Positions 1 to 7,298 of a DNA stretch of 17,829 nt are shown here, in pieces; positions within the stretch are counted from its first letter, which is position 1; every line of letters begins with the position of its first letter. The notes under the pieces are model-generated. The model saw nothing but the letters and a program-made list of their open reading frames with translations, was not told the origin of the DNA and made no database searches. The stretch is from Bacteroidetes/Chlorobi group bacterium ChocPot_Mid (lineage in GTDB: Bacteria; Bacteroidota; Ignavibacteria; Kapaibacteriales; UBA2268): contig RCNQ01000261.1 of assembly GCA_003731675.1 (NCBI GenBank), positions 1 to 17,829 of the forward strand, given 5' to 3'. The position numbers were made by a program, and so were the translations under genes.

Positions 1-876
1 TTCCATAAAATAGTTTTTGCCGACAGCCCAAAAGAAGGAAATTCTTGGAGCGAAAGCATCAATGTCAAGTCCTGCTTTGATTCCTGCACGAACATATTCC
101 AATCCGTCAGCAAGAGTATATGCCATTTCCAAATCTGCAGTAGCACCAGCTTCCTGCATGTGGTAGCCCGAAACGGAGATGCAGTTGAATTTGGGCATAT
201 TCTTCGAAGTGTAAGCAAAAATATCGGAGATGATTCTCATTGATGGCTCTGGTGGGTATATGTATGTATTTCGAACCATATACTCTTTCAAAATATCATT
301 TTGAATTGTTCCTGTCAGCAATTCCTGCTTAACGCCCTGCTCTTCTGCGGCAACTATGTAGAATGCTAAAACAGGGAGAACAGCACCGTTCATAGTCATC
401 GAGACAGACATTTTATCCAAAGGAATACCATCGAACAAAATTTTCATATCGAGAATGGAGTCAATTGCAACACCAGCTTTACCGACATCGCCAATTACTC
501 TCGGATGGTCAGAGTCGTAACCACGGTGAGTAGCCAAATCGAAAGCAACAGACAAACCTTTTTGTCCTGCGGCAATGTTTCTTCTATAAAACGCATTGCT
601 TTCCTCAGCAGTCGAAAAACCTGCATACTGTCGGATAGTCCATGGCTGAGTAACATACATGGTCGGATACGGTCCTCTTAGGAAGGGAGGAATTCCTGAT
701 GCAAAGTCGAGGTTTAGTTCATTTTCAAATGTTTTTTGATTGTAAAATTTCAGCAAATTTATTCCTTCCAGAGTTTGATAGTTACCTTCTTTAATAGGCG
801 GTTGCCATTCAGCTTTCTGAGGAATATCATTATTTAAATTCAAATCTATTTTTGCAAAATCTATATTTTTTTTCAT
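1..876 (-). CDS. mutB: Methylmalonyl-CoA mutase, large (catalytic) subunit, N-terminal part
   Basis: Adenosylcobalamin-dependent isomerase interconverting (R)-methylmalonyl-CoA and succinyl-CoA in the cytoplasm. 292 codons are visible, reading MKKNIDFAKIDLNLNNDIPQ at the start; the family is about 700 residues, so the rest, including the C-terminal B12 domain, lies beyond the left edge. Seen: the CoA/substrate-binding stretch PYPTMYVTQPWTIRQYAGF (about 69-87, Tyr74 matching the radical-steering Tyr of the family), FDLATHRGYDSDHP (about 112-125), Arg202 in EYMVRNTYIYPP, and SGYHMQEAGAT with the active-site Tyr238-His239 pair. The ATG at 876 is chosen because AAGGTGA sits 5 bases upstream and overlaps the stop of the small-subunit gene. 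Ten bases separate the two genes, so they should be co-translated and assemble as a heterodimer. The large subunit is identified by its full substrate-site motifs, which the upstream gene lacks. Some genomes use the reverse A/B naming. Confidence 0.97.
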   Translation of the reverse strand, partial: MKKNIDFAKIDLNLNNDIPQKAEWQPPIKEGNYQTLEGINLLKFYNQKTFENELNLDFASGIPPFLRGPYPTMYVTQPWTIRQYAGFSTAEESNAFYRRNIAAGQKGLSVAFDLATHRGYDSDHPRVIGDVGKAGVAIDSILDMKILFDGIPLDKMSVSMTMNGAVLPVLAFYIVAAEEQGVKQELLTGTIQNDILKEYMVRNTYIYPPEPSMRIISDIFAYTSKNMPKFNCISVSGYHMQEAGATADLEMAYTLADGLEYVRAGIKAGLDIDAFAPRISFFWAVGKNYFME

Positions 877-886
877 CTTAATCACC

Positions 887-2815
887 TTAAATTAAATCAT
901 TGTAAATATCTTGCAGAATCTTGACAATATCTGCTTTAATATGTATAAACTCATCAACACCGGCATTTTTGTATTCTTCGATTTTATCCGCAGGATATCC
1001 GGCAAGTATGATTTTTGTAAATGGCTTGGCTTTTTTAATCAAGCGGGACAACTGTGGGACGAATTCAGTGTAAATTTCATCTGAAGAACAAAATACCACA
1101 ACATTCAACCCTGATTCCAGAAAAGCTTTTGCGGCATCTTCGTAGCCGGAAAATCCACCGTTATATTCGGTTTCAATACCACCGACGTGCAGGAAATCGG
1201 TAGTGAAGTCCACTCTTGCTTTATGTTTGCTCAAAGGTCCCATAGCACAAATATAGACTTTTGGAGTTTTACCTGTTTTTTTCTGAAATTCAATAGCTCT
1301 CATTCTCAAAGTCTCAAATACTTCAGATGCACGGAACTTCGGAATAGGAGTAATGAGTTGTGAGGTGTGAGCTGTGCTTTTTGGTTCAGGACTTTCGGTT
1401 ATCTGCTGAGTTTCCGAAAGATTCGGATATTTATTTGCACCAAGTACGACATCTTTTCTTGTAGCTAAGTTTTTGATTCTTAAAGCTTTTGTTCTTGCCA
1501 CTTCATTTTGCGGGAAGCCAAGTTTTAAGGACTCAAAAATGCCACCTTGTTTTTCAATTTCCTGAAAAAGCAACCAGCTTTTTTGAGCAATCTCATTAGT
1601 TAGATATTCAATATAATATGAGCCACCAGCGGGGTCTGTAACTTCTTTAAGTAAACATTCTTCAGCCAGTACGAGTTGAGTATTTCTTGTGACTCTTTCC
1701 GAAAAGATGATATCTTTTAAATCTTCTGATTTTTGATTTTTAACTGTACTGTCAAAGTTCAGGAGTTCCAGAGTATCACAACCACCGATAATTGACGATA
1801 GAGCTTCGGTTGTGTTTCTAAGCATATTTACATAAATATCAAGTGAGGATTTGTTCATTTCGAGTGATTTGATGTAAATGTTAGCTTTTTGTGATTCCAG
1901 ATTACCGCCAAATTCCTTAATTATTTTCGCCCAGAGCATTCTGACAGCTCTGATTTTAGCAATTTCAACAAAGAAATCGCTTCCAGTGGAAAGGACAAGT
2001 CTGATTTTTTTTACTAAGTAATCAATATCAAAGTCATTTAGCAAGTTTCTCAGATAATGAACCGAAGTTGCTAAAATGAAAGCAAGTTCCTGGACTGCGT
2101 CAGCTCCTCCTTCACGATATGGTAATCCGCTTACTGATACGGGACAAAAACGGGAATTTGCCATTTTCTTTAGATGCTTTTTCAAATCATTAAATGCTGA
2201 CTCCAAAGGGTAATTGCAATTTCCTTTGGTAACCAAATCAGCAATGGGGTCAAAATCCAGACCGCCCTGAATATCCGACCAGCTTAAGTTATGGTTTTCA
2301 ATATAATTATCAATAATTTCAAGATATTTTGAGGCATTTTGACCGACAAAGAAGTTGATTGGAACATTTTTTAAATCAATTCCATCAAATGCTTTGCTAA
2401 ATTCTGTGGAATTCTTAGGGAAGAAATTTGTAATCGTATTATCATAGTCATTGGATATACAGGTAACAGAAGTTTGACCTCTGGACAAATAATCTTTTAA
2501 TTTGGCATTGAATTCCGCTGAGTCTTTTGCGATTATTGGTTGGCTGATTTCCCATGATTTGGTTTTGTAACCATCAAAATTCTTTCCGCGGACGAATGGA
2601 AATGAGCCTGGCGTGCTGTTGGTAATTTGATTTAATGTTTCAATATCTTCTTTAGAATAAATGGGTTGTACGTTTACTCCTTCATAATTCAGCGAAGAGA
2701 TTTTTTCAACGGGTTTTCCTTTCAAAGATTGTTCGGCAACAAGCATCCAATCCTTTTTTGGGGGGCTTGAAAATTCCTCTTTAATTTTTTTTACAATATC
2801 ACTATGTTCAGTCAT
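887..2815 (-). CDS. mutA: Methylmalonyl-CoA mutase, small subunit
   Basis: Non-catalytic structural partner of the large mutase subunit, 642 residues. Features: an N-terminal DWMLVAEQSLKGKP segment typical of small subunits; a degenerate TIM-barrel region ending in EVTDPAGGSYYIEYLTNEIA, which is conserved in both subunits; and a C-terminal B12-like Rossmann domain (about the last 130 residues). In that domain the cobalamin-ligating DxHxxG is absent and replaced by GPLSKHKARVDF, as expected for small subunits, which do not bind B12. A GTG at 2854 extends the frame by 13 codons, but it falls inside a strong hairpin (2849-2869) and adds residues unlike the family, so the ATG at 2815 (MTEHSDIVKKIKEEF) is preferred. 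No clear Shine-Dalgarno precedes it. It is the first gene of the mut pair, 147 bases downstream of queA. Confidence 0.95.
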   Translation of the reverse strand: MTEHSDIVKKIKEEFSSPPKKDWMLVAEQSLKGKPVEKISSLNYEGVNVQPIYSKEDIETLNQITNSTPGSFPFVRGKNFDGYKTKSWEISQPIIAKDSAEFNAKLKDYLSRGQTSVTCISNDYDNTITNFFPKNSTEFSKAFDGIDLKNVPINFFVGQNASKYLEIIDNYIENHNLSWSDIQGGLDFDPIADLVTKGNCNYPLESAFNDLKKHLKKMANSRFCPVSVSGLPYREGGADAVQELAFILATSVHYLRNLLNDFDIDYLVKKIRLVLSTGSDFFVEIAKIRAVRMLWAKIIKEFGGNLESQKANIYIKSLEMNKSSLDIYVNMLRNTTEALSSIIGGCDTLELLNFDSTVKNQKSEDLKDIIFSERVTRNTQLVLAEECLLKEVTDPAGGSYYIEYLTNEIAQKSWLLFQEIEKQGGIFESLKLGFPQNEVARTKALRIKNLATRKDVVLGANKYPNLSETQQITESPEPKSTAHTSQLITPIPKFRASEVFETLRMRAIEFQKKTGKTPKVYICAMGPLSKHKARVDFTTDFLHVGGIETEYNGGFSGYEDAAKAFLESGLNVVVFCSSDEIYTEFVPQLSRLIKKAKPFTKIILAGYPADKIEEYKNAGVDEFIHIKADIVKILQDIYNDLI

Positions 2816-2848
2816 AACATTAATTCCATAATTGTTACAAATAAAATA

Positions 2849-2869
2849 AGGCACACTGTAAGCATGCCT
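2849..2869 (-). terminator. Hairpin with U-rich tail between queA and mutA
   Basis: Read on the minus strand, AGGCATGCT-TAC-AGTGTGCCT folds into a 9-pair stem (two of them G-U) with a 3-base loop, followed by TATTTTATTTG (eight T among the first ten). This is the form of a weak intrinsic terminator for queA. It could instead be a leader or attenuator hairpin of the mut genes, since it ends only about 33 bases before the mutA start. No family-level evidence; inferred from sequence alone. Confidence 0.45.
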
Positions 2870-2962
2870 CAGACCGCTTTAACGGTAAATTTATAATTAT
2901 TAATTTGCTTTCTCCCTTTGACTCACCCTTTTTGTTTTTTAGAACATTTAAAGCTTTGATAT

Positions 2963-4009
2963 TTAGCCTTTTATTATCATAGCATCACCATAGACCAGAA
3001 ACCTGTAATCATTTTTCATTGCTGTTTTATATGCTTTAAATAAATTCTCTCTTCCTGCGAAAGCGGCGGCTAAAAGCAATGAAGGAGTTGCAGGTGGATG
3101 AAAATTGGTGATTAGATTATTAACAATTTTAAAATCGTAAGGTGGATAGATGAATTTATCTGTCCAACCACGATTTGGCTTAACGGTATAAGAAGTCAGA
3201 ACAGAAGCTTCCAAAGCTCTTGCAACAGAAGCACCAACGGCAAAGACTTTGCCTTTTGCTCTGATTGATTTATTTATTGTTTCAGCTGTATCTCTTGTTA
3301 TTTCAAAGTATTCTGAATACATTCTGTGCTTAGTCAAATCCTCGACTTCGATTGTTTCAAAGACTCCCTGACCGATGTTCATAACGATTTTTGCAATTCT
3401 AACTCCTTTTTTTTCAATCTTTTTTAGTAAATCTTCTGTGAAATGTAGTCCCGCAGAAGGAGGTGCAATGGAAGCGAGATATTTTTCGTTTGCAAAAACG
3501 CATTGGTAGGTTTCTTTGTCGTGTTCAGTAGGTTCTCTTTTGATGTATTCGGGCAAGGGCATGTGACCGATTCTTTTGATAAGCCCGAAAATGTTTTCGT
3601 CGTAGCTGAATCTGACTGTTCTACCTCTTGAAGTTGTGTTGTCAATGACTTCGCAGTAAAATTTGCTGTCATCGAAGTAGATTTTGTTTCCTATACGTAC
3701 TTTACGAGCCGGTTCGACTATAACGTCCCAGATTCTGTCTTCAGATTTCAATTCTCTTAGGAGCATAACCTCTATTTTTGCATTTGTTTTCTCTTTTTTT
3801 CCGAACATTCTTGCAGGAAAAACTTTAGTTTCGTTGAGGACGAGGCAATCTCCTTTTTCGAAGAGTTTGTGTATGTCCTTGAACTTAATGTCTTTGGTGT
3901 TGCCGGTTTCCTTGTCTAAAATCATAAGTTTGGAGCTGTCGCGTGGGTCGGCAGGGTACTTAGCAATTGAGTTTTTTGCCAAAGCATACTTAAATTCAGA
4001 TAATTTCAT
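2963..4009 (-). CDS. queA: S-adenosylmethionine:tRNA ribosyltransferase-isomerase
   Basis: Transfers and isomerises the ribosyl moiety of S-adenosylmethionine onto preQ1 in the wobble position of GUN-anticodon tRNAs, giving epoxyqueuosine. 348 residues, normal for the family. Seen in order: IAKYPADPRDSSKLMIL (about 15-31), LNETKVFPARMFGKK (about 57-71), APPSAGLHFTEDLL, HRMYSEYFEI, VGASVARALEA, GWTDKFIYPPYDF and the C-terminal YRFLVYGDAMII. All are recognisable QueA blocks with Bacteroidota-like wording. Unusual: the normally near-invariant NFHLPKSTL block reads NFHPPATPSLL, and APTAGLHF reads APPSAGLHF. The reading frame is intact, so this looks like divergence rather than decay. The start is the ATG at 4009; an inverted repeat lies about 20 bases upstream. 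No other queuosine gene is visible nearby. Confidence 0.95.
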   Translation of the reverse strand: MKLSEFKYALAKNSIAKYPADPRDSSKLMILDKETGNTKDIKFKDIHKLFEKGDCLVLNETKVFPARMFGKKEKTNAKIEVMLLRELKSEDRIWDVIVEPARKVRIGNKIYFDDSKFYCEVIDNTTSRGRTVRFSYDENIFGLIKRIGHMPLPEYIKREPTEHDKETYQCVFANEKYLASIAPPSAGLHFTEDLLKKIEKKGVRIAKIVMNIGQGVFETIEVEDLTKHRMYSEYFEITRDTAETINKSIRAKGKVFAVGASVARALEASVLTSYTVKPNRGWTDKFIYPPYDFKIVNNLITNFHPPATPSLLLAAAFAGRENLFKAYKTAMKNDYRFLVYGDAMIIKG

Positions 4010-4351
4010 AGACTTATCTCTTAATTATGTTATTTTAATTTTTGTATATTTTTAGATTACAAAAATAACACATTACGGAGGTCAAATCAATATATATTTT
4101 TGGGTTATTGAAATTATATCAAATAATTAAAAGAAAGGGTGTTACGAAGGGACTTCAAATTTTTTGGACAAAATATCAAAAATCTTATTTTGGGATTTTC
4201 CAAAATTGACAATAACTATAATAAAAAGATGAGAATTTTTATGATAAATCTAACTTTAAAAGACATTTAGGATTTACAATTAAAACTTCTTTTTTTTAAC
4301 TTTGCTTTTTTTTTATTAATTTACTTTTCGGTTTGTACAATATTAATTATC
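4010..4351. other. Divergent intergenic region between queA and pgi
   Basis: 342 bases with no credible gene. Its left end carries an inverted repeat (separate entry). For pgi, two weak matches to the Bacteroidota sigma pattern (TTTG, then TAnnTTTG about 19 bases on) are visible: TTTG at 4163-4166 with TATTTTGG at 4186-4193 (19-base gap), and TTTG at 4301-4304 with TACTTTTC at 4322-4329 (17-base gap, close to the start). Neither is exact. A 13-codon ATG frame at 4228 has nothing to support it. GGAGGT at 4077-4082 has no start codon at working distance. Confidence 0.5.
4028..4070. promoter_or_regulatory. Inverted repeat upstream of queA
   Basis: ATTTTTGTA (4038-4046) is exactly complementary to TACAAAAAT (4058-4066). 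The outer arms TGTTATTTT (4028-4036) and AAAATAACA (4062-4070) are also complementary. With a small bulge, the two arms make a 13-base inverted repeat ending about 19 bases before the queA ATG at 4009. The position fits an operator or a leader hairpin of queA, but high AT content makes chance symmetry easier. It does not resemble a preQ1 riboswitch: I see no C-rich pairing with a downstream Shine-Dalgarno sequence. Confidence 0.3.
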
Positions 4352-6004
4352 ATGAGAAATATGAGTAAACTTGTTGAATTGCAAGAATGGAAAGAATTGA
4401 AGAGACACTTCGATTTGGTTAGAAATTTGCAAATGAAAGATTTGTTTTTGAAAGATGAAAAAAGATTTGAAAAGTTCAGTATAAAATTCAAAGATATTCT
4501 TTTCGATTATTCGAAAAACAGGATTACCGAAGATACGGTCAAGCTTTTAGTCGAACTTGCTGAGAAGTTTGGTTTGAAATCAGCGATTGAAGATATGTTC
4601 AATGGTGAGAAGCTCAACTTTACGGAAGGCAGGGCAGTACTGCATACTGCACTAAGGAACCGTACTGAGAATCCTGTGTTTGTTGACGGGAAGAATGTTA
4701 TGCCAAGGGTCCGAAGGGTTTTGTCGCAGATGAATACTTTTTGTGATGACGTTCACAGCGGTAAATGGAGAGGGTACAGAGGGGAGAAAATAACTGATAT
4801 TGTGAATATTGGGATTGGTGGTTCGGATTTGGGACCATATATGGTTACGACTGCATTGAAGCCGTATGCCGTGGAAGAGATGAATGTGCATTTTGTTTCT
4901 AATGTTGACGGGACACATATAGCGGAAGTTTTGAAGAAGCTGAAGCCGAGTACTTGCCTTTTTATAATTGCATCGAAGACGTTTACAACACAGGAGACCT
5001 TGACAAATGCGAACAGTGCCAAGAAATGGTTTTTGGAAAATACGGGGGGCAATATCGAGAATGTGAAAAAGCATTTTGTGGCTTTGTCCACGAATACGGA
5101 AGCTGTAAGGGAATTTGGGATTGATATTGAAAATATGTTTGAGTTTTGGGATTGGGTAGGAGGCAGGTATTCACTTTGGTCGGCGATTGGGCTTTCGATA
5201 GGGCTGTATATAGGATTTAAAAATTTTGTAGAATTGCTAAGTGGTGCTTATGAAATTGATGAGCATTTCAGGAATACGGAATTTTCGGGGAATATACCTG
5301 TGATGATGGCATTGCTGGGTGTTTGGTATAGGAACTTTTTCGGAGCTTCGACTTATGCGGTTATTCCTTATGACCAGTATTTGGAGCATTTTCCTGCATT
5401 TTTGCAACAGCTTGATATGGAAAGTAACGGCAAATATGTTACGAAAACCGGTGAGAGAGTTGATTATGCTACTGCACCTGTTTTGTGGGGAGAGCCGGGA
5501 ACAAATGCACAGCATTCATTCTTTCAGCTGATACATCAGGGGACGGAATTGATACCGGCTGATTTCATCGGGGCGAAGGAATCACATAATAAGATAGGAG
5601 AGCATCACAGGATTTTGATGTCGAACTTTTTTGCACAGACAGAAGCTTTGATGAAAGGGAAAAGTGAGGAGGAAGTAAGGAGTGAGCTGGAAGGGAGTGG
5701 GCTTTCTAAAGAAGAAATTGCAAGGATTTTACCGCATAAGGTATTTGAAGGGAATAAGCCGACAAATACGATTTTTGTAAATAAAATTACGCCGAAAACT
5801 CTTGGTTCATTGATAGCGATGTATGAGCATAAGGTGTTTGTGCAAGGAGTGATATGGAATATCAATTCTTTTGACCAGTGGGGCGTTGAATTGGGCAAAC
5901 AGCTTGCAAAGACAATTCTTGGGGAATTGAAATCGGGGCAAAAGGTTACAAATCATGACAGTTCAACAAACGGACTGATTAATTATTATTTGGGAAGAAA
6001 ATGA
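4352..6004 (+). CDS. pgi: Glucose-6-phosphate isomerase
   Basis: Cytoplasmic glycolytic/gluconeogenic enzyme interconverting glucose 6-phosphate and fructose 6-phosphate. 550 residues, the usual length of the long (E. coli/eukaryote-like) Pgi class. Seen: NIGIGGSDLGPYMV (about 152-165), the sugar-phosphate loop ASKTFTTQET (about 207-216), the signature WVGGRYSLWSAIGL with Arg272, the catalytic Glu357 in QLDMESNGK, His388 in GEPGTNAQHSFFQL, and Lys516 in GVELGKQLAK. All active-site residues are present. The start is ATG 4352; a second ATG three codons on (MSKLVEL) is equally possible, and neither has a Shine-Dalgarno sequence. It is first in a tight four-gene run: its stop shares ATGA with the next start. 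Confidence 0.98.
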   Translation: MRNMSKLVELQEWKELKRHFDLVRNLQMKDLFLKDEKRFEKFSIKFKDILFDYSKNRITEDTVKLLVELAEKFGLKSAIEDMFNGEKLNFTEGRAVLHTALRNRTENPVFVDGKNVMPRVRRVLSQMNTFCDDVHSGKWRGYRGEKITDIVNIGIGGSDLGPYMVTTALKPYAVEEMNVHFVSNVDGTHIAEVLKKLKPSTCLFIIASKTFTTQETLTNANSAKKWFLENTGGNIENVKKHFVALSTNTEAVREFGIDIENMFEFWDWVGGRYSLWSAIGLSIGLYIGFKNFVELLSGAYEIDEHFRNTEFSGNIPVMMALLGVWYRNFFGASTYAVIPYDQYLEHFPAFLQQLDMESNGKYVTKTGERVDYATAPVLWGEPGTNAQHSFFQLIHQGTELIPADFIGAKESHNKIGEHHRILMSNFFAQTEALMKGKSEEEVRSELEGSGLSKEEIARILPHKVFEGNKPTNTIFVNKITPKTLGSLIAMYEHKVFVQGVIWNINSFDQWGVELGKQLAKTILGELKSGQKVTNHDSSTNGLINYYLGRK

Positions 6005-6639
6005 AAATAAGGATATTGTTTCTTACAGTAATTATAATTTGTTTTTCGTTTAACATGGTTTTGTGCTCACCGAAGAAAGTAGCGATACTTGTTTATGATG
6101 AAGTTTACCTGATGGACTTTGCGGGACCTCTTGAGATTTTCAATGATTGCTATTCGGACGATACAACGAAATGTTTTGATGTTTTTCTTGTTGCAGAGAA
6201 AAAGGAGACAATCAAAGCTCATACGGGGACAGGAATTATTCCTGATTATGATTTTTCGGAATGTCCGAGAGCTGATATTTTGGTTATTCCGGGAGGAAAT
6301 CTGAATCTTGTTAAGGAGAAAAAGAACGTAGCTGATTTTATTTTGAAGATGGACGAGCAAACGGAGATAACGATGTCTGTCTGCACTGGTGCTTTTATTT
6401 TGGCGGAGCTTGGCTTGTTGAACGACCTCGAAGCAACGACATGGTATGGTGCGAAGAAAAGATTGAAGCAGAAATATCCGTTAATCAATGTGGTTGACAA
6501 GCGTGTTACTGACAATGGGAAGTACATCACAACAGCGGGGGTATCGGCAGGCGTTGACGGTGCATTGCATATTGTTAAAAAGCTTTTTGGAGAAGAAACA
6601 GCAAAGAAAACAGCAAAATATATTGAGTGGGACAAATAA
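6001..6639 (+). CDS. Exported DJ-1/PfpI-family protein (isonitrile hydratase/GlxA-like domain)
   Basis: 212 residues: an N-terminal hydrophobic signal (about 1-21), then a complete DJ-1/PfpI glutamine-amidotransferase-like fold. Seen: VAILVYDEVYLMDFAGPLEIF (first strand and helix, Asp39), VIPGGN (about 95-100), the nucleophile elbow SVCTGAFILAELGLL with Cys128-Thr129, TTWYG, and AGVSAGVDGALHIV (about 179-192). Asp plus Cys-Thr is the pattern reported for isonitrile (cyclohexyl-isocyanide) hydratase and shared by the amidotransferase-like domain of GlxA/FtrA AraC regulators; there is no AraC DNA-binding domain here. The family also includes glyoxalase/deglycase and chaperone members, so the substrate is unknown. 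The signal ends in MVLC-S: Cys22 might be lipid-modified, but Leu just before it is a poor lipobox. The gene overlaps pgi by 4 bases (ATGA), so translation should be coupled. Confidence 0.85.
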   Translation: MKIRILFLTVIIICFSFNMVLCSPKKVAILVYDEVYLMDFAGPLEIFNDCYSDDTTKCFDVFLVAEKKETIKAHTGTGIIPDYDFSECPRADILVIPGGNLNLVKEKKNVADFILKMDEQTEITMSVCTGAFILAELGLLNDLEATTWYGAKKRLKQKYPLINVVDKRVTDNGKYITTAGVSAGVDGALHIVKKLFGEETAKKTAKYIEWDK

Positions 6640-6641
6640 AG

Positions 6642-7298
6642 ATGAAAGACCAATATTTTGATAAAACAAATATTTCTCAGCAGACAAAGAAAATGATAAA
6701 AAAGCTGAAGAAATCGCATGGTAGCAGAATTGGTTATGAAATAAATTCAAAGACTGCGATGATTGTTACCGATATGCAGAATTATTTTTTGAAGAAAAAA
6801 TCACATGCTTTTGTGCCTTCAGTGAAAGCAGTAATCCCAAAGATAAAAAAGTTGTGTGATTTATTTTCCGAGAAAAACATGACAGTCATTTATACACGGC
6901 ACACGAACAATGACAGCAATTCCGGGCAAATGTCTGAGTGGTGGAGAGATGTTATCGAAGATGAGACTAAGGAAAGCAGGATTGCAGATTGTTTCAATTA
7001 TAAAGATGCGATAGTTGTAGAAAAACATCAATATGATGCATTTTACGGGACAAATCTCAAAGATATTTTGCAGGAAAGAGGGATTACGCAATTGATAATT
7101 ACGGGGGTTCTTACACATCTGTGCTGTGAATCAACAGCGAGGGCAGGGTTTATCAATGGTTATAAAATCTTGTTTCCTGTCAACGGGACGGCAACATATA
7201 ATATAAAACATCACAAAAGCACATTGAGAAATTTATCTCACGGATTTGCTGTTCCGGTAACGATGGAAGAGCTTATCAAAAAAGTTAAGGCAATATGA
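6642..7298 (+). CDS. Isochorismatase-family cysteine hydrolase
   Basis: 218 residues with the full catalytic triad of the isochorismatase-like superfamily: Asp44 in IVTDMQNYF, Lys128 in VVEKHQYDAFYGTNL, and Cys161 in GVLTHLCCESTARAGF, directly followed by a second Cys. The superfamily includes isochorismatases, nicotinamidases, N-carbamoyl and other amidases; nothing seen fixes the substrate. No signal peptide is visible, so it is probably cytoplasmic. The N-terminal 35 residues are Lys-rich and precede the core fold. ATG 6642 (MKDQYFDKTNIS) is chosen, two bases after the upstream stop; a GTG at 6627 in the same frame would overlap the upstream gene by 13 bases. Its stop shares ATGA with the next start. 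Confidence 0.88.
   Translation: MKDQYFDKTNISQQTKKMIKKLKKSHGSRIGYEINSKTAMIVTDMQNYFLKKKSHAFVPSVKAVIPKIKKLCDLFSEKNMTVIYTRHTNNDSNSGQMSEWWRDVIEDETKESRIADCFNYKDAIVVEKHQYDAFYGTNLKDILQERGITQLIITGVLTHLCCESTARAGFINGYKILFPVNGTATYNIKHHKSTLRNLSHGFAVPVTMEELIKKVKAI

Noticed and set aside
2816..2962. Cobalamin riboswitch upstream of the B12-dependent mutase genes
   Set aside because: The interval is only 147 bases, lacks a recognisable B12-box (GCCACTG-like) and has only simple hairpins.
3684..4055. 123-codon plus-strand open frame antisense to queA
   Set aside because: It mirrors the well-supported queA frame and its product shows no recognisable domain.
4077..4082. Perfect GGAGGT ribosome-binding-like sequence upstream of pgi
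   Set aside because: No ATG, GTG or TTG with an open frame follows at a working distance.
4206..4222. Perfect TTGACA followed by perfect TATAAT
   Set aside because: The two hexamers are only 5 bases apart; a sigma-70 promoter needs about 17.
6246..6719. 157-codon minus-strand open frame across the DJ-1/hydrolase junction
   Set aside because: It is antisense to two genes with clear catalytic motifs, has low-complexity hydrophobic residues and no supporting start signal.
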